This document shows, in pieces, positions 6,115 through 13,046 of a stretch of 15,926 bases of DNA. The stretch lies in contig JAILHX010000029.1 of assembly GCA_024695565.1 (NCBI GenBank), forward strand, positions 1 through 15,926. Reading direction: 5' to 3'. Numbering within the stretch: the first letter of the stretch is position 1; every line of letters begins with the position of its first letter. The position numbers and the translations under genes are program-made. The DNA is from Saccharofermentans sp. Its GTDB lineage: Bacteria; Bacillota_A; Clostridia; Saccharofermentanales; Saccharofermentanaceae. Under the pieces are notes generated by a model. That model saw only the letters and a list, made by a program, of their open reading frames with translations, was not told the DNA's origin and searched no databases.

Positions 6115-9100
6115 TTTGATTTCCTCCTTCATTTCCGTCATCGTTCAGGAAAGCCATGGGATCAACAGGTCCCTGATTTACACCGTTAGGAGCACCGGAT
6201 GCTCCTGCATAAGGATCAGCAGGCTGACCCTGTGCCTGATAAGGATCAGGCTGATACTGCTGTTGATACTGCTGAGCATACTGCTCTGTGGCAGGCTGAT
6301 ACTGCTGCTGATACTGCTGAGCATACTGCTGCTGATACTGCTGAGCATACTGGGCAGGATCCGGCTGGTACTGCGTCTCAACAGGCTGTTGGTACTGTTG
6401 GTACTGCGTCTCAACGGGCTGCTGATACTGCTGAGGCTGTGAGGGTGCCTGTTGGGGTGCTGCTTCATAGTACTGTTCTTCAGGAACACCTGCGGCTATC
6501 TGAGGTGCTGCAGCAACCGTTCCGTCAGGCATTACAACTCCGGCAGGAACCTGGTCCTGAACAGGAGCCTGAGCTGCAGGATTCGGTGCACGCTGAGCTC
6601 TGGGTGCCGGCTTCTCACGCTGTCTCTTCTGAGGCTTCAATGAGATATCGCGCTCATCGATCTTGCCTGAGAATGAAGAGAGCGGATAGATGAATGCGAG
6701 AACAGCAACGATCAAAGTAAGAACGAGGAATGTGATCCTGATATTATTGACCATGAACGCTACCATGAATATCGGAAGCATTATTCCTGCACCGAGATAT
6801 ACGCTGTATTCGGCAAGCTTTCTGAGGTTTACCTTAACCTTGCCGTTGCAGATGAGATAGAGAACGTAGATGTAGTAATAATCGTGGATACCGAGCGCGA
6901 TTCCAAGGAATGCACAGGTAACTACGAGCATCTTTGCAGAAGGCAGGATCGCAAAAAGAAACAGACCGATAACGGTCGAAGCTGCCTGGATAAGAACTCT
7001 CGTACGTGATGTAAGGATATGCGCAAATCTGTTCTTGACGAAGCCGCATACGAAGCATGCCATGAAGCCGCATACGAGGAAGAAGAATGAAGATGTTGCA
7101 AGTGAGATACCGACGTTCTCAAGATAGTTCGGAATGAACACGAGCATAAATGCGAGCGCAACACCTAACATCAGGAATGAAGAGTTAAGGAATCTTGCAA
7201 TCCTTGAATCTGCAAACACTGAGAGATAACCGCTTATGGATAAGGGCGCTTCCCTGACCTGCGTATTGTTCTGCATGAAGTAGATCATGCCGATGGATGT
7301 GAGAACGAGTGCGGCACCGCTGATGATGGTTACGATGAAAAGACCGTATCTCTCATAGCAGATGCCTGCAATAACCGCACCAACTGAAACGCCGAGGAAA
7401 TAAGAAGATGCCTGGACGTTATGGATAACTCTGTCGTTATAGTCCTTGTATCCGAGTCTTCCCGCATTGATACGGTAATCTCTTAAGTAATCGAATGACA
7501 TACCGAAGCAGAAACCTATGGGAAGAGCAAGAACAGCGGTTACGTAAGGTATATTAACTACGCCCGCAATAAGAGCCAGGAAATATCCTGCGCATGTGAT
7601 CGCGATAAGAGCGATCCTGCTCGTAAGCTTCATCTTGATGCTGTTCCTGATGCCTGCAAATCCGAGGAATCCCCAGATATAAAGAAGCATGGCAACGCAG
7701 ATGATTCCCTGCACTGCAGGCATAGGCAGTTCATGCAATTGCTCTTTGAAATAATCCGCGAAAGCGACCGGGATCATTACGGCTCCGAATGCCGTAAAGA
7801 ATGACAGGAATCTGTTGGCATTCTCACCATACATAACGAGTACGGGAGCATTGCCGGAGATACCTTTCGAGATCGTGGAAATAAGGAGATTGAGCTCAAA
7901 GATCATGATACCCATGGAGATCGCGATCGAGATGATCGTGAAAATCCAGGAAAGGCTCATTCCGTTAACAGAATTCTCGAAGTCGGAACGGGGCATCATG
8001 ATCTCCAATACGCCCGCAACCGTGTTGCTCGATGATATGATCGGAGCGATGGCGCAGACATAAGATACTCCGCTGTCATTACGTGTAGTAAACGCAGCCT
8101 GCTGCAGACCGAAGCAGTCAATGTACTGATTGCCTGCACCGGTCAGATAATACTGCTGGACATTACCTGTTGCAGTTGAAGAATAAAGTCTTAAGAATGA
8201 ATCACCGGCCATCGTATAGATATTGACCTGATAAGGCTTATCGGGAGCATACTTATAGATCGGGAGCATGTATGACATGTTCTCTCTGACATCCGTATAA
8301 GTAAGAGCAGTAGCACATGATACGGCGCACTTCTCCATCATGTCGGCACGCTCACTCTCAAGCGCTTTGATATATGTCTTGGATAGCTGTGTAGCCATAA
8401 CGAGAAGAACTACAAGTATGATCGTAAAACAGTAGCCGATCGTTGACGAAATAAGTCTTCTGTCGCGGCTCTGGGCAGTCTCGGTATTCTTCTTGCCGCC
8501 CGAACCGCTCTGCTTGTTCCTGATGACACGGATAAGGATCTCCTGAATTGCAAAGAGCAGTACGCCTGATACAACAGCGATCATAACAGCCGTAAGGATC
8601 CTTCCCTCGAGCTTATCGCCGATCTCATAGAGTTCACCGAATGTGCACTTGTATTCAAATACGCCTACGCACATTCCCGTGCTGTCTGTGATGGGAAGGA
8701 TTATGCTCTCATAATTCTCACCGGTAATGACCGTGCGGTCTGATGAACCGAGCCACTCAGAAATGTCTCTTCCTGCTACTGCAAATTCAGAAGGATCATT
8801 AACTCCGCGGCTTACAAGAAGTGATAACTGCCCCTGGTTATAACCGAAGAGTCCGTAACCTTCTGCAGAGAGATTCTCCGTTGAAGTATCTGCGAGCATG
8901 AGATCTAACAAAGCACTGTATTTTGCAGGTGCATTAACGGTATCAGTCACAAGATCGTCTCCGTCCACAGTCATTCTGACGACGTCTGTAACCTGCTGCA
9001 TCTTAGTGTCTGATATCTTCTTAAATTCGTCCTCAAACTGCAGCCTCATGTGGTGTACAGCAAAGGATACTGCAGCGATTGCCACAACGAATGAAACAAT

Positions 9101-9178
9101 TACCAATATACAGATACGAACTATTCTTCCCGCAACATCGTTGCGTTCTGCCGTCCGTTCATTCTGAAGATTCGCCAT
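6107..9178 (-). CDS. Multidomain membrane protein: two extracytoplasmic sensor-like domains + MFS-like transporter body + Gln/Tyr-rich tail
   Basis: A 1023-residue protein. TM1 (~18-41) and TM2 (~194-217) bracket an outer domain. TM3 (~242-263) and TM4 (~409-432) bracket a second. Both end in a Cache/PAS-like pattern (LPITDSTGMCVGVFEYK at 161-177; APIISSSNTVAGVLEIMM at 378-395). Residues ~455-834 hold about 12 hydrophobic helices in an MFS-like arrangement, for example FIPNYLENVGIS (681-692). A basic segment (848-863) and an even helix count put the C-terminus inside the cell. Residues ~865-1023 are Pro/Ala- and then Gln/Tyr-rich low-complexity sequence. The architecture suggests a transporter or transporter-derived receptor gated by two outer ligand domains; ligand and cargo are unknown. 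The start has GGAGG 10 nt upstream, and the in-frame ATG 16 codons earlier is less good. The gene is first in an operon with the single-pass membrane protein. Confidence 0.85.
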   Translation of the reverse strand: MANLQNERTAERNDVAGRIVRICILVIVSFVVAIAAVSFAVHHMRLQFEDEFKKISDTKMQQVTDVVRMTVDGDDLVTDTVNAPAKYSALLDLMLADTSTENLSAEGYGLFGYNQGQLSLLVSRGVNDPSEFAVAGRDISEWLGSSDRTVITGENYESIILPITDSTGMCVGVFEYKCTFGELYEIGDKLEGRILTAVMIAVVSGVLLFAIQEILIRVIRNKQSGSGGKKNTETAQSRDRRLISSTIGYCFTIILVVLLVMATQLSKTYIKALESERADMMEKCAVSCATALTYTDVRENMSYMLPIYKYAPDKPYQVNIYTMAGDSFLRLYSSTATGNVQQYYLTGAGNQYIDCFGLQQAAFTTRNDSGVSYVCAIAPIISSSNTVAGVLEIMMPRSDFENSVNGMSLSWIFTIISIAISMGIMIFELNLLISTISKGISGNAPVLVMYGENANRFLSFFTAFGAVMIPVAFADYFKEQLHELPMPAVQGIICVAMLLYIWGFLGFAGIRNSIKMKLTSRIALIAITCAGYFLALIAGVVNIPYVTAVLALPIGFCFGMSFDYLRDYRINAGRLGYKDYNDRVIHNVQASSYFLGVSVGAVIAGICYERYGLFIVTIISGAALVLTSIGMIYFMQNNTQVREAPLSISGYLSVFADSRIARFLNSSFLMLGVALAFMLVFIPNYLENVGISLATSSFFFLVCGFMACFVCGFVKNRFAHILTSRTRVLIQAASTVIGLFLFAILPSAKMLVVTCAFLGIALGIHDYYYIYVLYLICNGKVKVNLRKLAEYSVYLGAGIMLPIFMVAFMVNNIRITFLVLTLIVAVLAFIYPLSSFSGKIDERDISLKPQKRQREKPAPRAQRAPNPAAQAPVQDQVPAGVVMPDGTVAAAPQIAAGVPEEQYYEAAPQQAPSQPQQYQQPVETQYQQYQQPVETQYQPDPAQYAQQYQQQYAQQYQQQYQPATEQYAQQYQQQYQPDPYQAQGQPADPYAGASGAPNGVNQGPVDPMAFLNDDGNEGGNQNG
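6239..6457 (-). repeat. In-frame tandem repeats encoding a Gln/Tyr-rich tail
   Basis: The stretch encodes residues ~908-980 of the sensor-MFS protein. It consists of imperfect repeats of QQY/QYA codons, including a 21-nt unit reading TGCTGATACTGCTGAGCATAC on the plus strand and a duplicated PVETQYQ segment. Near-identical copies, all in multiples of three, imply expansion by slippage or unequal exchange. Copy number is likely to vary between strains (inference). Confidence 0.85.
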
Positions 9179-9217
9179 TTGTAAGAAGCCTCCACGATTA
9201 GCTGAAAATCCGCATAC

Positions 9218-9223
9218 ATTATA
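9218..9223 (-). promoter_or_regulatory. Candidate -10 box for the sensor-MFS operon
   Basis: A perfect TATAAT on the minus strand lies 39 nt upstream of the chosen start codon, within A/T-rich DNA. The region 16-18 bp further upstream is a T-run without a good -35 match. An A/T-rich upstream element could compensate (inference). Confidence 0.5.
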
Positions 9224-9308
9224 CACAAATAATAAAAAAACAAGAAATTATAATAATAGGCAGGAATTAGGTTTTTTGCGTGCCCGAAAACATCTTGCTG
9301 CAAATGTC

Positions 9309-9343
9309 TAAAAAAAGAAAAAAGGTTGTCATAAAGACAACCT
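9309..9343 (-). terminator. Rho-independent terminator of the tRNA-Leu/tRNA-fMet unit
   Basis: On the minus strand an 8-bp perfect stem AGGTTGTC/GACAACCT (9336-9343 and 9323-9330) with a 5-nt loop is followed by a 14-nt run of T broken once by C. It begins 10 nt after the fMet CCA. Confidence 0.93.
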
Positions 9344-9352
9344 CTTCATAAC

Positions 9353-9429
9353 TGGTTGCGGAGGCGGGACTCGAACCACACGACCTCCGGGTTATGAGCC
9401 CGGCAAGCTACCAACTGCTCCACTCCGCG
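9353..9429 (-). tRNA. Initiator tRNA-fMet (CAU), CCA encoded
   Basis: The minus strand gives a 77-nt cloverleaf with anticodon loop CTCATAA. Two initiator hallmarks are visible. The first base C1 faces A72 and does not pair, as needed for formylation. The anticodon stem CCGGG/CCCGG has three consecutive G-C pairs, as needed for P-site entry. CCA is encoded at 9353-9355. It follows tRNA-Leu by 31 nt in the same transcript. Confidence 0.96.
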
Positions 9430-9460
9430 ATATCTATCGCCGCACTTAGTAAGGAATAAA

Positions 9461-9547
9461 TGGTGCTCGTGACCGGACTTGAACCGGTACGGATTTTACT
9501 CCGACGGATTTTAAGTCCGTTGCGTCTGCCAATTCCGCCACACGAGC
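9461..9547 (-). tRNA. tRNA-Leu (UAA), CCA encoded
   Basis: An 87-nt class II tRNA on the minus strand. The acceptor stem is GCTCGTG/CACGAGC, the anticodon stem CGGA/TCCG surrounds the loop CTTAAAA (anticodon UAA), and the variable arm is long (CGGAGTAAAATCCG). The T-loop is TTCAAGT and CCA is encoded (9461-9463). It is first in a two-tRNA unit with tRNA-fMet. Confidence 0.96.
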
Positions 9548-9569
9548 CTATCCGTTAAGTGCGAAGAGT

Positions 9570-9598
9570 ATATTAACATCATGACCGCTCAAAGTCAA
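9570..9598 (-). promoter_or_regulatory. Promoter of the tRNA-Leu/tRNA-fMet unit
   Basis: Minus-strand -35 TTGACT (9593-9598) and -10 TAATAT (9570-9575) are separated by 17 bp. Transcription would begin ~16 nt before tRNA-Leu. It is nearly the same -35 and spacing as the other tRNA promoter in this window. Confidence 0.85.
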
Positions 9599-9656
9599 GG
9601 CAAATATCGCTTACTTTAGTAATCGAAATGCCTTAAAACAATAATATAAAAAAGGG

Positions 9657-9684
9657 TTGATTGAAAAATCATATTCGCTACAAT
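9657..9684 (+). promoter_or_regulatory. Promoter of the large low-complexity membrane protein gene
   Basis: Plus-strand -35 TTGATT (9657-9662) and -10 TACAAT (9679-9684) are separated by 16 bp, 33 nt before the start codon. A strong AAAGGAG follows at 9702-9708. No operator-like inverted repeat is visible. Confidence 0.7.
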
Positions 9685-9717
9685 TAAGATAATTAATTTA
9701 TAAAGGAGATTAGACGC

Positions 9718-12558
9718 ATGCCTAACGATCCTGAAGACTTTAATAATCTTGATGGTCTTAACAACCTTAATGGTACAAATAATTTAGATAACAAGGACGA
9801 TTTCATTGATTCCTCTTTCGTTATTCAGTTCAAACCGGGAGAAGAAAAACCCGTAGCAGATAAGCTCAAGGAAAACAAAGAGAATCTTGAGAAGGGTTAC
9901 GATCCTTTTAAGAAAGACTTCACAGATACATTCAAAGATCCGTTCAAGGATGAATTTGATGATTTCGAATTCGATTCATCCATCTCTGCATTTAAGCCCC
10001 TGGAGCCTAAGCCTGAGGATAAGCCCGCAGAAAAGCCTGCAGAAGCACCCAAACCCGCTTTTGAACCCAAGCCTGCTGCCTCATCCAATGAACCGGTATT
10101 CCCCAAGAACGGCGGTACATTCGATAAGCCTGCAGAAACAACCAAGGCTCCTGAAGTATCCAAGAATGCAATCCCTGAATTCAACGGCATGAAGAGCGAC
10201 AAGCCTGATGCACAGGCTAAGCCAGCTGACGATAAGTTCTTCAAGTCCGGCAGTGGTCTTGATTTTGCTACATCCGAGCACGACAAGAAGACCAGCCCGT
10301 TCATGAATGCAGAAAAGCCCGATATCCCCGCACCTGACGGTGTAGATATCCCCAGAGCAGAAAAGCCTCTGGATAAGCCTGCAGCAACACCGGCACCTGT
10401 AGCATCACCTTTCAAGGCAGCTCCTGCTGCTTCTGCTACACCTGCAGCACCTAAGGCAGAGTCGGTTAAGCCTGCTGCCGCATCACCTTTTAAAACTGCA
10501 ACACCCGCTGCCCCCGCAGCTCCCGCAGCTCCTAAGGCAGAACCTGCCAAGCCCGCTTCATCACCGTTCAAGATCGAACCTGCTAAGCCGGCTACATCTG
10601 CAGCTCCTGCGCAATCTCCGTCTGCACCTTCACCTGCCCCTGCCGCACCTGCAGCTAAACCGCAGGCACCTCAGGGTTCTGTATACAGACCTTATCCTTC
10701 ATCCTCTAAGGGTGATGTTTTCGATACCATTAAGCTCGATCATCAGGAATCTGCCAAGGAGAACGAAGTTCCCAGAACAGAAGATCTCATTATCCGTACA
10801 AGCGATTCCAAGACGGCAAAACCTGCATCTCCCGTTACACCTAAGGCAGAGCCTGCAAAGCCCGCTGAGACAGCTAAGCCTGCTGCAACCGCAGCAGCTA
10901 CAGCCGTAGCAGCAGCCGCTACGGCAGCAACTGCAGCTGCATTTACCAAGGCTCCGGCTACACCTGAACCTGCAAAGCCTGCAGTATCTAAGCCTGTTAC
11001 ACCCGTAACTCCTGCAGCTAAGGCTGAGCCTGCCAAGACAGTTGAGACTCCCAAGCCGGTTACTCCCGCAGCTAAGGTTGAACCCGCTAAGCCGGTTACT
11101 CCCGCAGCTAAGGCTGAACCCGCTAAACCGCTTGAGACTGTTAAGCCCGTAACACCTGCTGCAAAGGTTGAACCTGCAAAGACAGTTGAGACTCCCAAGC
11201 CGGTTACTCCCGCAGCAAAGGTTGAACCTGCTAAGCCTGCTGAGACTTCTAAGCCCGTAACACCTGCCGCTGCCGCAACTGCTGCCACAGCAGCTACAGC
11301 AACCGCAGCAGCTACAGCTGCAACAGCAAAAGCTGCTGCAACACCTGCCAAGCCGCTCGATACAGTTAAGGCTTCTACACCTGCAGCCACATCTAAGCCT
11401 GCACCTGCAGCTGCTACTAAACCCGCTACAACTGCACCCGCTGCTACTAAGCCTGCAGCTAAGCCCGTTGATAAGGTTCAGGCTCCTGCCGAGACAGATA
11501 TGCCTCACAGACCGGCTGCAGTAGCAAGCGACAAGAAGGCTGCTGCAACTAAGGCAGCACCTGCTCCCGCACCGCAGAATTCCAGACCCGGTACACCTTC
11601 TGCTCCCGCAGGACAGCAGGCATATTCACCTTTCGAGCCTAAGGGCAAGCAGCCGACCCCTGCTACAAGGGGAGTTTCCAGTTCACAATCATCACACGAC
11701 AACAAGACGATCGCACCTGTTACTACAGTTAAAAAGAAGGGCAAGAAAGAAAGGCGTGTAACAAGAGATCCCGGTCTCATCGGCCTTATCACTTTCCTCT
11801 GCATCATCTTCGCTGCCATCGGTATCTTGTGGGCATTGGACAACACCAATGGACTTAAGGCTCTCTTCGGAAATAGACAGGTTGAGACTGTTGCTACTGA
11901 AGCTACAGACAGAAGGACTACGGAATCTTCTAAGGAAGAAGAGGACGTGACCGAATCTGAGACAGAGAAGACTGCGGAAACAACTACCGAAGCCACAACC
12001 ACTACTACTGAAGCTACTACAACTACTACCGAAGCTACTACGACAACTACAGAGACTGAGGCTACGACAACTACTACCGAAGCTACTACTACAACTACAG
12101 AAGCTACGACCACAACTACCGAAGAACCGACAACAACCACTACAACAGAAGCTACAACGACGACTACTGAGGAGACAACAGAACGTACCAGAAGAACTTC
12201 TACTGAAGGTACGGCAGAAGGTTCCTGCATCAATGATTTCGACATGAACATCACAAGATTCACTCCTACAGCAGGCGGATTCAAGTTCGATATCGAATTG
12301 AAGAATAAGAGTGATTATACATCCAATCTTCCCAAGTCACTTAAGGGATTGGATATCAGACTCTACTGCAATTCAGAGATCACGGAAGTAACTTCTGATT
12401 CAATGGTATTTACCGGTGAAGGTACAGCATACTGGGGCGTTCCGAACGAGATCGCAGTCGCACCCGGTGAGACTTATACATTCACGGTATATGTATCCAC
12501 ATCTTCAAGCGTAACTTCCTATGGTTATACTTACGCTTACTTTGACTGGTACAAGTAA
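9718..12558 (+). CDS. Giant low-complexity single-pass membrane protein of unknown function
   Basis: I do not recognise this 946-residue protein. It begins with an acidic, Asn-rich segment (1-100) and has no signal peptide. Residues ~100-680 are Pro/Ala/Lys/Glu-rich and look disordered, with repeats of the type KPVTPAAKVEPAK (~426-517) and two Ala/Thr runs. A basic stretch KKKGKKERR (~672-680) precedes one membrane helix (~687-708), which predicts the long N-part inside and the C-part outside. Outside is a Thr/Glu stalk (TEATTTTTEA repeats, ~725-828). Then comes a ~110-residue beta-rich domain with two cysteines (C837, C884) that could form a disulfide. Seven [DS]PF motifs punctuate the N-part. 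AAAGGAG lies 9 nt before the ATG. It is a single-gene unit with its own promoter and terminator. A structural or scaffold role at the envelope is only inference. Confidence 0.9.
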   Translation: MPNDPEDFNNLDGLNNLNGTNNLDNKDDFIDSSFVIQFKPGEEKPVADKLKENKENLEKGYDPFKKDFTDTFKDPFKDEFDDFEFDSSISAFKPLEPKPEDKPAEKPAEAPKPAFEPKPAASSNEPVFPKNGGTFDKPAETTKAPEVSKNAIPEFNGMKSDKPDAQAKPADDKFFKSGSGLDFATSEHDKKTSPFMNAEKPDIPAPDGVDIPRAEKPLDKPAATPAPVASPFKAAPAASATPAAPKAESVKPAAASPFKTATPAAPAAPAAPKAEPAKPASSPFKIEPAKPATSAAPAQSPSAPSPAPAAPAAKPQAPQGSVYRPYPSSSKGDVFDTIKLDHQESAKENEVPRTEDLIIRTSDSKTAKPASPVTPKAEPAKPAETAKPAATAAATAVAAAATAATAAAFTKAPATPEPAKPAVSKPVTPVTPAAKAEPAKTVETPKPVTPAAKVEPAKPVTPAAKAEPAKPLETVKPVTPAAKVEPAKTVETPKPVTPAAKVEPAKPAETSKPVTPAAAATAATAATATAAATAATAKAAATPAKPLDTVKASTPAATSKPAPAAATKPATTAPAATKPAAKPVDKVQAPAETDMPHRPAAVASDKKAAATKAAPAPAPQNSRPGTPSAPAGQQAYSPFEPKGKQPTPATRGVSSSQSSHDNKTIAPVTTVKKKGKKERRVTRDPGLIGLITFLCIIFAAIGILWALDNTNGLKALFGNRQVETVATEATDRRTTESSKEEEDVTESETEKTAETTTEATTTTTEATTTTTEATTTTTETEATTTTTEATTTTTEATTTTTEEPTTTTTTEATTTTTEETTERTRRTSTEGTAEGSCINDFDMNITRFTPTAGGFKFDIELKNKSDYTSNLPKSLKGLDIRLYCNSEITEVTSDSMVFTGEGTAYWGVPNEIAVAPGETYTFTVYVSTSSSVTSYGYTYAYFDWYK
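10993..11270 (+). repeat. In-frame KPVTPAAK[AV]EPAK repeats
   Basis: Degenerate repeats encode residues ~426-517 of the large membrane protein. There are about five copies of a core PVTPAAK[AV]EPAK, alternating with TVETPK-like or PLETVK-like linkers. Codons differ between copies, so the repeat is kept more at protein than at DNA level. The lysines recur at regular spacing, giving a long, positively charged, extended chain like TonB linkers or histone-H1-like tails (comparison only). Confidence 0.85.
11980..12180 (+). repeat. Thr/Glu stalk repeats (TEATTTTTEA)
   Basis: Tandem codon repeats of about 15-30 nt built on ACT/ACA/ACC and GAA-GCT encode the outer stalk of the large membrane protein (~residues 755-821). 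Thr-rich stretches of this sort are common cell-wall-spanning linkers in Gram-positive surface proteins and are frequent O-glycosylation targets. Confidence 0.85.
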
Positions 12559-12579
12559 TACCTAAACAAACCAAAAGCA

Positions 12580-12630
12580 AAAGAGGATGTCTCATAAGCG
12601 TTTGTTCTGCTTGTGGGACATTCTTTTTTT
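12580..12630 (+). terminator. Strong terminator after the large membrane protein gene
   Basis: A 16-bp stem including G-U pairs (12584-12599 with 12609-12624) with a 9-nt loop is followed by a run of T (12624-12630). A run of A on the other side makes it potentially bidirectional. It starts ~22 nt after the stop codon. Confidence 0.9.
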
Positions 12631-12703
12631 GTCTTACCGGAAGCACTAGTGTCAGACCCTGCTTCTTCTGTATGGGTGTATCTGCCATTTTCCAGGTATA
12701 TGA

Positions 12704-12956
12704 GCGGAAAACAACGTTTTGTACACACAGTTGTAACGCACACCCGTACTTTTGCCGTACATATGCCCGGAATCCCTCACTTTGTACACACGTTTGTACA
12801 ACACCTGCCGTACTTTTGCTGTACATTCACCCGGAAAACCCTGCTTTGTACATACACATGTAACGCACTGCTGTACTTTTGCTGTACATTCACCCGGAAA
12901 ACCACACTTTGTACATACACATGTAACGCACTGCCGTACAAATGCGTGTACAACAC
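12704..12956. repeat. Four-copy ~63-bp intergenic tandem repeat
   Basis: Units begin at 12704, 12767, 12831 and 12894 and are 63, 64, 63 and ~63 bp long. Each opens with [CG]CGGAA. It continues with TTTGTACA, a CACATGTAACGCAC-type middle, CGTACTTTTGC and GTACATTCAC, so GTAC/TGTACA palindromes recur two to three times per unit. Copies 3 and 4 are most alike; copy 1 is the most diverged, and copy 4 departs after its second third. The array lies between the terminators of two convergent genes, so it is probably in untranscribed or weakly transcribed DNA. The rest of the 12631-12980 gap shows no gene I can support. Confidence 0.9.
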
Positions 12957-12980
12957 TTCCGCACAACTTACAGACAGCGA

Positions 12981-13035
12981 CAAAAAGAGAAGGGGCTGCC
13001 CATATGTTCTGAGCAGCCCCTTATAAGTTTGTTTT
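12981..13035 (-). terminator. Terminator of the uvrA/clpE-like operon (bidirectional shape)
   Basis: A 10-bp perfect stem AAGGGGCTGC/GCAGCCCCTT (arms 13013-13022 and 12990-12999) with a 13-nt loop. On the minus strand it is followed by TCTCTTTTTG. It lies ~25 nt after the stop codon of the Clp ATPase gene. Confidence 0.9.
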
Positions 13036-13046
13036 TCAGTATTAGA

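Noticed and set aside
6116..6693. Plus-strand open frames opposite the Gln/Tyr-rich tail
   Set aside because: They are by-products of the CAG/TAC-type repeat codons; the products are Leu/Ile or Ala/Asp/Thr repeats without supporting signals.
10699..11508. Long minus-strand open frames opposite the large membrane protein gene (also 9897-10571 and 11505-12284)
   Set aside because: Pro/Ala/Lys/Thr codon runs leave the opposite strand free of stops. The products are Cys/Gly/Ser- or Val/Ala-only low complexity without ribosome binding sites.
12704..12956. CRISPR-like array
   Set aside because: The whole ~63-bp unit is repeated with no unique spacers, and no cas gene is present; it is a plain tandem repeat.
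12652..12966. Cys-rich repeat peptides encoded across the 63-bp repeats on either strand
   Set aside because: The open frames follow only from a unit length divisible by three. No ribosome binding site or good start is found, the 64-bp copy disrupts any shared frame, and frames are open on both strands.
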